This document shows, piece by piece, positions 1 to 12,418 of a stretch of DNA of 64,000 nt (position 1 is the first letter of the stretch; each line of letters opens with the position of its first letter). Origin of the DNA: Trichaptum fuscoviolaceum. Its lineage: Eukaryota > Basidiomycota > Agaricomycetes > Hymenochaetales > Trichaptaceae. Under the pieces are notes generated by a model that worked only from the letters and a program-made list of their open reading frames with translations, did not search any database and was not told where the DNA came from. The position numbers and the translations under genes are program-made. The stretch spans positions 4,908,599-4,972,598 of the forward strand of contig CAJSYZ010000004.1 of NCBI GenBank assembly GCA_910574455.1. Reading direction: 5' to 3'.

Positions 1-1821
1 TCCGCAATCTTTTCTATCTCCGCATCCGTTGTATTGTACGCAGGCGCGAGAATACAGTGGTCCCCAGCCGTTCCCTCTACGTTTGCACCGCCGCTCATGC
101 CAATGATGATCAAATTGTTCTCGAGGCATCGTGCCTGCACGAGCCCCCCGAACTTCTGGCCTTTGAAGTCGTACGCCTGAGCTTGTGGTGCGGTGAAGTC
201 AAACTCAATCCCCCAGAAACATCCGTTTCCTCTGATATCGAACACGAAAGGTGCAGCTGGGGATGTAGACGCGAAGAGTTTCTCCCGTAAGAGCTGCGAG
301 AGCTTGACGCCGATCTCCCGGCCCCTCGCAAGTAGGTTCTCATCTTGCACCGCTTTCTGGACTGCTAAGGCAGCTGCACAAGCAACAGGATGGGCTTGGT
401 ATGTGTGGCCATGGTTCCAGAAGCCAGAGTGGTCACGAATGCCATTTGCGATCTTCTCCGACATAAGGACCGCACCGATAGAAACATAACTGAATTCCGC
501 AATCAGCGAAATGTCGCAAAGATATTTTCGCATCTACTTACCCTCCTCCGAGACCTTTGGCTATTGCCTGTATGTCGGGAGCTACTCCGTCATATGTTTC
601 CCAAGCATGCAGCGTACCCATCCCTGGCAGGTGCGTCAGATTCTCAGAAATAAGTGGCTATATGCGGATTGATGGCACTTACTTCCCATTCCACTCATAA
701 CCTCGTCTAAGATGAACAGAGCGCCATACTTATCGCATACTGACTTCATCGCCTTGAGGTAACCCTTAGGCGGAGGAACAACTCCCGTGGTAGCACCCAC
801 CACGGTTTCCGCCACAACTGTGAAATGTCAATCATCACTTATTCACTGCAACATGGAAAATACGCACATCCAATAACAGTGTCAGGACCAAGCTCTTGGA
901 ACTTATCGTCCAGCTCTTGTCTGAGTCGTTCAACGTACTCCTCCTCAGTCTCCTCCGGCTTCTGGAAGCGCTTCGCATACGCAGGTGAGACATGGTGGAA
1001 TGTTTCATGTTGCAAGTTGACTTCGTACGGCCCACGGCGGGCGGGATGATAGCACAGGGACAATGTGCCCAGTGTGTTACCGTGGAAGGAGAGTTGTCGG
1101 GCAATGAAGTGCTTTCGCTCTGGGTGACCAGTCTCGAAGTAATACTGCAATCACTGTTATTGCACAGTGCTGATGAGAGTATTTAAATAGCGACACTAAC
1201 CTGCCTTGCCAATTTTATAACAGCCTCCATTGCCTCAGAACCTTAAATAATGGATTATTTACTTTGTGCATACACCCTAGTCCTTGAATAACGCACCTCC
1301 AGAAACGAAGCCAGCCAATGCAAATGCGCCTTTCCCAGTGTCAACAAGGAATTTCGCCAGCTCTTCGGCCGGCTCGTTCGACAGTTGCATGTTATAGACA
1401 TCTGTCCGAAGAGAATAAGAGACGATTATACTGGTTCGGAATTGACAGAATACACACATGAAACCCTGTCGATCTGGTCTTTCATTGCTTTCACTACCGC
1501 CGGATGTCCATTGCCGATGCAAGCAACGGCAGCCCCGCCAACGGCGTCATAAACTGTTCGCCCATCCTCCAGTTCAACATACATCCCATGAGCTGATTTC
1601 GCAACCGGAGGACGCCATGGCGTGCGATAGAGAATCGACGTCGGCCGAGCAAGTGCCTTCGCAGCAGACTTCGCAGCCTCGATGCTGCTTGCTGTTGTCG
1701 ACGAGTCGGTCGCGGAGTCGTTCAAAGTCAGTGCGGGCGCCATGGCGTGTTTGTATGCTGTCGTATTCGAGAAGAGACGACTTGGAGCACGGCGACGAAG
1801 AAGCAAGGTATTTATCTTCAT
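1..1821 (-). CDS. Class-III PLP aminotransferase, C-terminus cut by window edge
   Basis: A multi-exon gene that continues past position 1, so only the last residues are missing. The ATG at 1821 opens a basic N-terminus (MKINTLLLRRRAPSRLF) that resembles a mitochondrial targeting sequence; a second in-frame ATG follows at about residue 27. Exons read in order through GRTVYDAVGGAAVACIGNGH, then SGGSEAMEAVIKLARQ (about 1160-1250), LSFHGNTLGTLSL, LDEVMSGMG with the cofactor-contacting Asp, and AKGLGGG (about 540-560) with the Schiff-base Lys. These are the signatures of omega-amino acid:pyruvate / 4-aminobutyrate-type aminotransferases, which transfer amino groups to 2-oxo acids. The exact substrate cannot be read from the sequence. 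Introns are about 50 bases and have GT..AG ends. The family call is secure. Confidence 0.9.
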
Positions 1822-2761
1822 CTTCAATAGATCTTGGAGAAATTCCGAAGGTATGTCCGGATAGTGGGCCGATGAAGATTAACCATAAAAGACCGGCTTC
1901 AGGCGCGTGTCCAGCCCTATCTTCTGGGGTTCGACCCTTTAGATAGCGCAATGCGGGTATAATAAAACATAGTATATTGGGTAAAGCGACAGAGAGACGA
2001 CGTTGGGTATAACAAAGGACATTTAAAGGAGAGAGTGGATGGTAGCGTGTACTAATGAATGGTTCAAATTGAGTGCGAATTATGACATTGGAATTTTGTC
2101 TACAAATAGATCTGCAAAGTCTAATTTTACATGAGAGCAAATAACAACAGTACATACATATCATATGTATGTATACATACTATGACTATTATAACAAGTA
2201 CTCAATTGCGTGTTGTTCAATGTACAGAGGTATCGAGAGCCAGACATCGGTATATTTGCTCCGATCCCGGGAGCAAGTAGCCTCATGTACGTTTGCTACA
2301 TAATTTCAGGACCGACTTTGTAGAGCTTCACCGAGCGCAATTAATATCCACGGCCTGAGCAGCTATACATCTCTTGATCAGATGAGATCTATCACAGGTC
2401 CAGAAGCCAACGACGTTAAGCGATATGATACCACTTGACTGCTCAGAAACGTCACAGAAGTTCTCCGACTTCTTGTATAGTGCGTATGCTGAGGCGGAGT
2501 TGTGATTGTAGAGGCGTAGAGGCTGTTGCCACCCACGCACCGACAGCGAAATATGTATACAGCGAAGACAACCATAGGGTAAATTATTTGGTTTCCGCAC
2601 CAACCTGATGACTGCCTGGCTCGATCAAGTCTTAACTACCCTTCATCGCACGACTGACTTTTGAGTTAATGCAAATGTATGCCCCAGTCAACAACAGAGG
2701 TACTTAGCGACAACAGGATTCGTACAGCAAGTTGGCTATTAGTCCGCGAGTTATGCTACTA
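1822..2761. other. Intergenic, no gene recognised
   Basis: About 940 bases between the aminotransferase start and the 3' end of the membrane-protein gene. It is AT-rich in places, with CATATGTATG-like runs near 2160. Open frames here are short and show no family similarity or splice structure that I could recognise. It presumably holds the aminotransferase promoter and the terminator of the neighbouring gene. Confidence 0.5.
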
Positions 2762-4058
2762 TCAGACTTCACATCCCCGCGAAACACTCGGAGATACGAT
2801 AGAAGATACAGCCATCTCGGAGTTCACTGAGGAAGAGTCCGGTTGAGACGCCGTGTCCGAGTGGTATCCATAGCTAATGAACGTCTCTTTCTCCACTTTG
2901 ACCATAGTCGGAATGCAAGGGGGAGCATTTGATACACGACCGTTGTTGTAGTTGTTCCCCGTCTGCCAAAGAACAGGGTTCATGTTCTGTGCATGGTTTC
3001 CGAACTTGACGTCTCGAAAGACTTTGCACGCCATGCTGTTCGTAAGGGCCGAGTTTGGGACGGTTAAGACAGCATGAAGGAGTGTGGGGACGGAAGGCGA
3101 TAGAATCACAACAGTGGTCGCGATATTGGTGAAGATTGTAATCCTGTGCGGCAATGATGTTAATGCGAATGCCCGAAAGAAATCGCTCAGAAAACTCACA
3201 AGTAGTAAATTTGACCACTTTGTAGCAATCCTTTGGAAAGGGTAGGGAGCGCCCCACCTCCGTAGAATGTCTTCAGCCTGTCGCGCCAGCTGTCGCCCAC
3301 AGCAGCGTCACTATTCAACAGGCGCCAGGAGACAAAGATGAACACAAGCGAATCGAAGACAGTTGAAGCGACAATAGGCGCCGAGCTGAAGGCCTTGACA
3401 CCTTGATCCGTACAGTGGTTTGTGGGCCCAATGTGAGCTCCAAACAACGCGAAAGGGAACGACATAGCGCATCCAAGGACCGCGGTCCACAAAAACACGA
3501 AGAGGTATCGGACAGCCGGTTCTCCGTTGAACACTGCGAAGATGCGAAACAAGAAGAGTAGTAGTGTCGATGGTATAGCCACTGCGTAAGCTGTTGCGAT
3601 GGTTGTGGAGACGATTTGACAGTTCGGAATAGACCCCACTGAGAGTAAGGAGGCATTTAAGCCTACCTCATATTAACAAAATAACTGAGCTTACCATGAA
3701 ATACGACACAGCCGATGATGTACAAGGCGGTTGTTAGTCTAGAGAATTAGATGAGAATTGCTCGTGATACTGCAGGGCGCGATGTGGCGACTCACATTGA
3801 CAAAAAATATGCAAATGTCGACAGATTCACCGGCGAACGGAAGAGTAGCCTATAATGAGCGTCTGCATGAGAGAAGGTATTCCAGGTGAATGCCTGTCGA
3901 TGTTTAATTCAGCATCGAACTCTGTCTGCTATGGATTCGAGACTTACACCGAGTGTTGCTACTGAACAGTACCGGTAGATCTCGAGCTGCGTAGCTTCGC
4001 TTGGTATCAGGAAGGCTAAGGGAGTGTCGGGATTGAGGATTGAGGAAGCGTTCGACAT
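2762..4058 (-). CDS. Multi-pass integral membrane protein of a basidiomycete-specific family
   Basis: The start is the ATG at 4058 (MSNASSILNPDTPLAFLIPS). It is followed by a GTAAGT donor and small exons encoding AHYRLLFRSPVNLSTFAYFL (about 3800-3875) and LTTALYIIGCVVF. A long exon (3198-3645) then carries hydrophobic helices such as VAIPSTLLLFLFRIFAVF and YLFVFLWTAVLGCAMSFPF. The last exon begins ITIFTNIATTVVILSPSV and ends in a polar Ser-rich tail. The pattern of about seven helices and the RLL-F-S and MACKVFRDVKFG motifs match a large family of uncharacterised serpentine-like proteins that is expanded in Agaricomycetes. It should sit in a membrane; ligand and role are unknown. Nothing indicates that it is broken. 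Confidence 0.7.
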
Positions 4059-4076
4059 GTCTACGTCTTACTTCTT

Positions 4077-4640
4077 TCACCAGGAAGTCCCTGTCTGAAG
4101 AACAGCACTGGGGAGGTGCGTCAACGGCTTATCACCATCTGCGTCGCTGTTAAGTATCCAACAAGGTCCTAAGCGCGTATGTTTAAGCACGAACAGAGTA
4201 ATGGCCATTATCGAGCAACCTTCCGGGAGACCACACGGAGCAACTTGATAGGACGATGGCATCAAGAAGGTGGACATTAATGTGATGCGTAACTCCCGAA
4301 ATACCGCGAGAATTCCCATCATCAGCCATTCTGAATCCAATAGTAGCGGGTGGGCGCCGTTTCACGATGATCCACTGTCGATGGGCGTGGATATACATCG
4401 GCGTTTGAAAACGGGGCCATGGATTGCGAACAGTGCTGGGAAGATCAAGAGATGGACGTCGAAACTCGGTGGGATAATTGCGTAAGATTCTGAAGTTAAC
4501 GTCAAAGATCGTGCTAGCCAAAAAGACAGTCGATAGCGAGCACAAAATGCTGAATCGAGTTCGGCAGTCGAGCATCTTGTTTTCGTCGTAAGATGATACC
4601 CATTCCGAATGGAGAATCAACAGAGATTGCAACAGTCTCT
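4077..4640 (-). pseudogene. Probable remnant of a second multi-pass membrane protein
   Basis: Two overlapping minus-strand frames carry fragments reminiscent of helices in the same broad class of basidiomycete membrane proteins: FSILCSLSTVFLASTIFDV near 4530-4600, and SIMAITLFVLKHTRLGPCW followed by DGDKPLTHL near 4095-4220. I could not join them into one protein with a start codon and normal splice sites, so a decayed or partial copy is the simplest reading. It lies directly upstream of the intact membrane-protein gene on the same strand, which would fit an old tandem duplication. A real multi-exon gene whose junctions I failed to see is the alternative. Confidence 0.35.
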
Positions 4641-6123
4641 TCGCGCCAATGGATTCTGGGCAGCAAATTAACGCGTTCGTCGAACATTCAGATGCAGTTC
4701 ATATCATATCACTGTAACTGCATACAATACCCTAAATCAGTGACAGAAAACTTCCGGAACGATGCTGTGGCACGTACATCTTGAGGGTGAATAACGTACG
4801 GGTACACATACTGTACGAGAGTACGAGAGTTATCCAGTATTGTGAGCGAACAGAGTACCTTGTGCTAACGCGCGATTCTCTCGTCCTTTTCGCTTCTATC
4901 TGAAACTTGAATGATGCTTGCAGAGATGAACGAGGCGGCCAATTTCTTGAGATGAAAATATCTGCGGATTCGCATTGTTAAATTGTCTAGGTCCCCCAAG
5001 TTTGACTTTTGAATTTATCAGGAGAGTTAGTTTCATGTCGAAGCACCTTTAAACCTAAGGTGAAGAGTACAATGGTCATCGTAGTGGAGAAGTTGAACGT
5101 GCGTTGGAAGGTTCATCAAAGGCAGTCCCACGAGTCACGAAATCGGACTCGCGACGACTCGACGAGCGAAAGCACTGGTTTCTTCATCGAACACAACATC
5201 CGACGACTTCGCGCTTTCAGAGAGTATTGACGAGATAAGGGTTTTTGTCGCAAGCCTGCGACAAAGAGTTGCTCTTGCGATGAACACCTTGATGGCCTTG
5301 TTCAGCCACCCGTTCATTGCTATACATTCGCGGACAAGGCAAACATCGTGCTACACCCGAACAGCGATCTGCCTATCATATGCGTGTAGAGTGTCAAGTG
5401 GATGAAAGGTAAGTACGTCGCAACATTATCCATTTACCAGGCTCAGTGGTGCTGAAGATTGGCGTTGGCGTCGTGACTCATGGCAGTAGAGGCCGCGCCT
5501 TCTTGCTCGACAGTCGCAGCGCAAGGAGCTTCTCTGATCTTTCACTACAACTCATCTCTCTGAAACATCTCTCAGAGGGCAGCGTACAGTGCCGGAGCGA
5601 AGAGTTGGATAAAGTCCGAGTTTCAAAAGACATGTAAATAACTCCGAATACTTACTGGCACCCCAAACTTGGACGTTCTGACTCCGAGACGAGACAAGTA
5701 GTCACTTTGAATTTGAACATTCCAATCTGAATCCACGTACCAAGTCTACGTATGCGACTCACTCTATAGGTCCACAATAACCGGTAGGAGCTTCCCATTG
5801 CTTTTGTTTTGGTACGCGCAATCACTAACAAATCTGATTGGACGGTGGCACAGATAGTTTCTGCATTGTAGTTCGGATGGAATTGTGCGGCTCCGACGTG
5901 CAAAAATGTACGAGGCTTGCTGAGGAGAATGGAAATTCAACTATCGCTCGAAGCGACGATCGAAAACGAGGCAATCGAGTCACAAGTGCCAGTGGTAGGC
6001 GTATTGTTCGACAAGTCAGGCATGTCTAACGCTTAATTACCTAAAAGTTTAGCCACATAGTGCTTGTTAAAAGGCTAGAATGCGGCTTTCACGAGCCTAC
6101 GCCCCCCTCTTCCATAAATCATC
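4641..6123. other. Intergenic, no gene recognised
   Basis: About 1.5 kb between the membrane-protein remnant and the ankyrin-ClpB gene. Open frames are short, run on both strands and show no recognisable family motif. An in-frame TAA at 6115-6117 sits just before the downstream start codon. Confidence 0.5.
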
Positions 6124-9084
6124 ATGCTGGTGGAATCGAGGCCCCCTCCTGAGCAGCTTCATGCAACACATTCACATTCACGAACGACATGGGCCTTATT
6201 GCTTGTGCTTGATTTCCTCAAAACTATTATCCTCTTCTTTCGTTCGATAATAGATGGAGAATTTCGCGTGTCCGAGCTTCATAGACATGTCTGGAATTAT
6301 GTGGCCTCTTTCAGTCCCGAATGGACCAACGTTTTGATCAACAACGCAAGCATGTCTCAAGATGCGAAGCAGTCGGAAACGATCGAAAGCAAAGATTCAA
6401 AGCCTACACAACAAATTCTCGATTCGTCCCTTCGCACCCTTTGTAGGGCAATTGTCCAGCGAGACATTACTAAAATTAAACGGTAAAGTGGTCTGTTGTG
6501 ACCTTCTGATTTCAATTGCTGAACAATTCTTTCTCAGTATCCTGGACGCGGCCCCGATTTTAGCGAGTACCATGCACAATGATGGCTGGTATCCCATCCA
6601 TACCGCAGTTCTCACTGGCGACCTTGACATAGTCAAACTCATTGCCTCTCAGCCTGGGGTCGATCTAGGAAAACTCGATACCTATAATTACAGCTCAAAA
6701 ATAACGGAAGAAGAGTATCGCATCCGAGCAGAGGAACTCAGCCCAAAGCTGAAGACTGTCAAAGCAAAGGATACATCTGTCCTTCATTACGCGTGCATGA
6801 CAGGGAATATGGACGTCATCAAATTCTTGTTCGACAATGGCGCGAGCCCTGGTGCGGTCGACTCCAGGACAGCAACGCCGATAGAGTACTTCGATGCCGA
6901 ACGTACCGATGATATGAAGGCATACTCTAAGTTGTATGAGAAGTGGAAAATACGCGAAGAATCTATCCAGACTGTGAACACAGCTGTTCTGGAGAGGAAG
7001 ATTCGCAAAAGGGACTTTGAAGGTTTCGAAAGGTACGTACAGAAATATAAGGTTCGTGGCTGAGACTCATAGTTATTTTTAGGATGTTGAAGCTGAGACC
7101 GGCAGTCTTGAAGGAAAAGTGTTACTATGATTATTATCTTTTGCACATGGCTACGATTCGCTGCCTTCCACAATTTGTCAAGCTCATGATCGAAACTGAT
7201 CCTTCCATTGTCAATGTGAAGGATCGTCGTAACAACGATACTAGTTCTTCGGCATTCACTTGCTTCGCTACCGACAGGTATCCACATAAATCTGTGAGGA
7301 ATGCGACGGCTCTGCATTACGCTTGTTTGTCCGAAAACCTAGAGACAATCGAATTGCTTCTCAAGTCTGGCGCGGACTGGAATCTGACTGATCACAAAGG
7401 AAGAAAACCAGAAGATCTTATACAAGAGGACGCTGTCGATGAACAGTTCAAGAGACTGCGGGATGAAGAGGATGTGACAAGAAAAGCGAAGGAAGCTGAG
7501 AAGACAAGCAAACTGGAAGACAAGGATGAAAAGGCTGGAAGCAAAGAGGACGACAAGGATTCAGAAGAAGATACAGTGTCCGATTCCGACTCTGATGAAT
7601 CCGACGTTGACTCAAAGTCTGAGCTAAAGATGAAGCGAGAAAGGCAGAAAGAGAAAGAGGCTGCTCTGAAAGCCAGGGAAGCTGCTTGTTCGTACTCTTT
7701 TCCTCTCACCTTCTTTGAATCCCTGTTGACTGTCTTGTTGGGTAGTTGCTCTCGAGAAGGTACTGGGTGAAAGAGTCATCGGGCAGCGCGGTCCAATTCG
7801 CACTGTAGCCAATGCGATCCGTTTGCGCGAGAACGGATGGGTTGACCCTGACCGGCCACTCGTCATGCTCTTCCTCGGAAGCTCTGGCGTCGGTAAGACT
7901 GAGGTCGCGAAACAAGTGGCGCTGTACATGCACGGCAAAGAATCTTCCTCGACCAAGCAGAGTGAGCTCGTCAACGACATGGAGAAGAAATGCGGGTTCA
8001 TCCGGATCGATATGTCGGAGTATCAGCATTCGCACACCGTTTCCAACCTTAACGGATCTCCCAAAGGCTATGTCGTAAGTCCATGCTAGTTCCTTCCTCT
8101 CACAAGAGACTCCTGGTGCTTAATTTACGATAGGGATATGACGAAGGCGGATATCTTACCGGTCGCTTAGCCAAGAATCCGAAAGCGATTGTGCTCATTG
8201 ACGAGATCGAAAAGGCGCACCCGGACGTCTTGACTGTCTTCCTACAGGTCTTTGACGACGGGCGTATCACTGACCCGAAGGTGAGTGATATCAGCATTAT
8301 CCTAGTATCTGTCCTGACGATACATCATCGAGTATCCAGAGAGGCGTGATTTACTGTAAAGACGCAACGTTCATCATGACTTCCAATCTCGCGTCGGATG
8401 AGATCAAGAGGAAGTCGCCTTACTTGCGCAAGATAGTTGCGGAGACGGAGGCGCAGGGAAGGCCCGAAGAGTACATGCGTCTTGTTGGCGACTTCAACCG
8501 CAAGATCCACCCTATCCTCAAGGACGCTCTGAGACGTGATGAGTTCCTGGGGCGGATTAACCAGATCGTCGTGTTCCTACCCCTCGATGAGGAAGAAATA
8601 TCCGTTGTCATTAACGGTGAACTCAAGGTGTGGAAGAGACGTGCAGAGGAGAAACATGGTATCAGGCTGAGCTGGTCGAAAGAAGGTCCGTGCAAACCCT
8701 AAATGTCCTACTATTTTCTCTCTGACGCGGTATAAACCGACCCAGCGGTGGACAAACTTACAAAATCATACGATGTGAACTACGGTGTACGGTCTGTGAT
8801 GCATGAAGTTCAGCGAATTGCGATTCAATTGATAGCCGATGCACAAATTCGAGGCGAACTGCATAAGGGGTACGTTCTATCCCCGCTTTCTAGCATCTTA
8901 TAATTAACGATTTCTTTGTGTAGCTGGCTTGCACACCTGACGACGAATGAACATGGAGACTGTTTGTTGGAGTCGATGAACTCTACGGGTAAGGGGACCA
9001 TTCGATCATATTGCAATTTCAAACTGAGTATTAATTCCAGAATCCGTAAAATCAAAAAGAGGTTGTCGTTTTTACTACCATTAG
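6124..9084 (+). CDS. Ankyrin-repeat ClpB-type AAA+ disaggregase (CLPB/SKD3-like)
   Basis: Nine exons (6124-6482, 6538-7032, 7083-7687, 7746-8074, 8134-8280, 8340-8685, 8746-8869, 8924-8988, 9041-9084) give 837 codons in frame. The N-terminus has a hydrophobic stretch ([17 protein letters not shown]). Ankyrin repeats follow ([59 protein letters not shown]). A highly charged acidic linker leads to one AAA+ module with Walker [13 protein letters not shown], pore loop GYVGYDEGG split by an intron, Walker [12 protein letters not shown], sensor-1 MTSN and a D2-small domain ([14 protein letters not shown]). This order is that of metazoan mitochondrial CLPB/SKD3, an ATP-driven protein disaggregase, rather than of two-AAA Hsp78/Hsp104. 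Starting at the Met at 6352 instead would remove the hydrophobic segment. The final short exon is the least certain part. Confidence 0.88.
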
Positions 9085-9561
9085 AGCTAACTCCTCGATC
9101 CTTCCGACATGGGCTACGTAGAGAAATATAGAACAGATTGTATATCACAATGCAATGCAACTACATAGAAGGTGACACTTACTACGTTACCACCAGCCGC
9201 CCGACTCGTAAGATTAGGACGAACTGAGAGGTTCGAAGGATTCTGCAGGAAGAAGATGGTCGTGCTTTAACATGTCCAGTCTCTAACTTGAAGACTGTTT
9301 GGATGTGTGGGAATGTCGACCAGGCATACAAGTATGGCGTTGCTAGATCTTCTCATCCCTTGACTTTTTATTGTTTATGATCTTGAAGTTTAATGCCTTT
9401 CCTGTCGCACTGTGTTCCAGTTTCAAGAAGGAATAAGTAGAGAGACCACGCAATTCACTACTTACATGTTGACTGCCAGTGTACTAATGGATACATTAGC
9501 CTTTACACATAATGAAACTTTAAAGTACGATCTTGTAAACCTCGTCATAACAGATCCTCAA
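9085..9561. other. Convergent intergenic, no gene recognised
   Basis: Lies between the 3' ends of the plus-strand chaperone gene and the minus-strand carboxypeptidase gene. I see no open frame with support and no clear repeat. It presumably contains both polyadenylation regions. Confidence 0.5.
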
Positions 9562-12418
9562 TCAAGCATTGCTTGGGGTAGGCTGCGGTGGCGCTGAGAA
9601 TGCCGTAGCAAAGAAGCTGTTCCATGCGGCAATCGTGGATGAGGGATAGAAGAATAGTGAAGTAGCAGTGCCAGAACCTGCAAGAATGCCGGTTTGACCA
9701 GCCAAGACATGATCTGTCCGAAGTGACGGATCTTCACCTCCGACGACTGAAGACCCTGTTACCAACCCCGTCTTGTTGCTACCAAAAATGAACTCCCTGA
9801 ACATAACAAACCCCTAGAAGAAGACATCAGCCAGTTTGTTTTATTCCTTTGTAAGAATGATAATTGGGCATACGGATTCTGGGTTGAATTCTGGCACCTC
9901 GTGGCCAGCATTTTCGACGAGAACGAATGTCCATCCTCGTTCTTGTCGGATGATACCCGCAAGTTTTCCATCATCGTCATACCAAGGAGTATCTGGCTCC
10001 TTTGTGAACCCTTGAATACCTCCGAAAGTGGTGTTCTGGATAATGACTTAGTTTTGTGTCAGCTCACCCGTGATAAAAGTGGAATATGAAGGAAAGAAAA
10101 AACATACTTTCGCTGTTGATATGGCCTACGACGGAATCATCATTTCCAGAATAGATAATGACTGGTATGTTTTGCTTCGTAGTATTCGTTGCGAGGTCCG
10201 AAAGGAAAGCTGTAGCTCTATGATTACCGGTTGATCAGATTAGGCATATGCCGCAAGAAGTTCAACGCTCACGGAGGGCCTGGCAATCAGTTTAGTCAAT
10301 GAACGCAGGTAAATGAAGACAAGCGGCAACGTACTCGGATCTCCAAACGGATTTATCACATCCGGAGCTACAGGATACCCGTTCAGCTGTACATTCGATC
10401 GATCACAATCACAGGCCCACTCACGAAAATCGAAAGTACTTCCGAACGGATACGAGGGAGAGAACAGTAAAGACCAGTTTTTACTCGTTGGTGCGTGAAG
10501 CGCTGTCCGTGTACGATTGTCTGTATTCGCTAGATATTTAACCTAAAATTCATTGCTAATAAATTGTAGTTTACCATTCAAGAACGGAATGGGATTCGGT
10601 GAAACCGCTGGGAATCGAGCATCGGGAATGTCATACGGCTGCAAGAAGAATTAAGAAAAGTATCAGCAAGAAATTTGATTGCTAGCTGTTTTGACTAACG
10701 TTCAATGGCGCGAATGCATTGATGTCTTCAATCACCACCTCAGGGTGGGCACCTACATTAAGACATTAGCTCCATATGAACGTTATTGATTTGTTGAAAG
10801 GCTCACTCCAGGGCAAAGAGAAATTCAAGGCATAGTCTTGCATTTCATCTCCGAGGAAGCATCCATACCATGTGTCAATCGTACCATTTGCTCGGCCGCT
10901 TAGATCGCGCTTCTCTTTTTTCCATGCCCGTTTCCTCCTCTCGCGCTCAATCACAGCGTGCTTGGGTTCGGCAGAACGCTTCTTGTTCGATGGCGCCTCA
11001 AGCTCCACCATGTACGACGCGATCGCTTTGAGGGACTTGGAAGTAGAAAGGCGAGAGCGACTGCGCAAGAATGGTGCGGTTGGCGAAGAGAAGTTTAAGT
11101 TGAACGAAGGGAAGTGGCCACCGGTCTGAGGATATGTCAAGTTTAGATCGTAGCCACAAAGATGGCTCCTGGTGAGAAACAATGAGTGAACGGGGAGACC
11201 CGTTGAGTTATGACGAGTAACATACTGTTCTTTGAAATACTCGTAAACTTCAGGATCGTAACCGATAAGCTGAGGGTAAGTCTCGATTATGTTGAGCTAG
11301 AAAGCGATTAGATGACACAATTTGCTACTTACATAGTAGCTCATTACTTACAGCTGTAGCTTCCTCGGATTCTGTGATTGAACCGATAGCAGCATTACCC
11401 ATGACGATCTTTGAGAGTTTCACCGGAGGATGTGTCTTCGAGAACAAGGTCTTACTGATGTAGGGCTATATGTAGTAGATGTCGCAGTTAAGTTAAATCT
11501 CATGTAAAGTAGATGGTGAAAACGTACAATATACGTTCCTGCATAACTTTCCCCGGTTAGGAGCAAAGGCCGCTTGGCTAGACTGGGGAAAACTTTCACA
11601 AGGTTCGAAAGGAAGCCAACCTACAATATATAATTTAGTAGACGTTTTCAGACTCTGTCATAAGTATACGTACGAAATCTTCTCCCATTTGGTCCTCATC
11701 GTCAACTGTAATAAAGAATCTGAGGCTTGTGACTTGAATAATATAAGTTAAGCATACCGTAACCTGTGGAATCCGCAGTGGAATATCCAACACCACTGGA
11801 ATAAAGTTGAGGTTTCGAACGCTATTCTGAAAGAATGGATGCTTACACTGGTTGATCAACCCATATATAATCCACCAACTGGTCCCAACTGAAATTATTA
11901 GGAATTGCTTCACCATTAACGTCAATATGCAGTGGACCATTTTCTAAGAGTAGCCCTAGCATGCTCGATGCACCGGGTCTATATACAATAGTCAGAGATC
12001 TGCGAGTAGCGATGAACTGAACGGATACGCTCTTACCCTCCATTCAACCATAAAGCCCAAGGTGTATCGAGGTTCGAATCCGAGGTTAGGGACCCATTCT
12101 GATGTTCAAAGCCCCAAAAAAACAGAGTGTCGTTTGGATGGCCCGGTCTGTTTACAGGTATATTTCCTGCGAAACTCCGTCTAAGAGGGAAAGTGACATT
12201 CGGGAGCGGATCCTTAACCTCGAAATCTAGCAAGAAGTCATGAAGCGCATAGTATAAGTAGATTGGACTGACAACTCACAATGCTGCCAGACGGGGCTAA
12301 AATCGCCTTTGGGTAGTCCTGGGTATGCATGAGGGAAGCTGCTCGGAGGAGTGCTATCATTCTGCGCTTGCGTGGCGACAACGAGAGTCAAGGAAGCAAG
12401 CAGCAGTGAGAGAAACAT
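9562..12418 (-). CDS. Secreted serine carboxypeptidase, family S10 (copy 1)
   Basis: The ATG at 12418 opens a signal peptide (MFLSLLLASLTLVVATQAQ). Small exons then encode DTPWALWLNGGPGASSMLGL (about 11980-12060), VDYIWVDQPVG, and the nucleophile block LLLTGESYAGTYI (about 11530-11560, catalytic Ser in GESYAG). The C-terminal His block AGHEVPE is near 9890-9905. S10 enzymes remove C-terminal residues from peptides in the vacuole or secretory route. A Lys/Arg-rich insertion (RERRKRAWKKEKRDLSGRA, about 10880-10960) lies between the halves and may be a processing loop. The canonical GPGCSS Cys is Ala here. The protein ends in a Pro/Ser-rich tail with no clear hydrophobic anchor. At least ten short introns are present. 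A paralogue lies at 61.2-64 kb. Confidence 0.87.

Noticed and set aside
1426..1827. Aminotransferase start at 1827
   Set aside because: The codon there is TTG on the minus strand. The first true ATG in the frame is at 1821.
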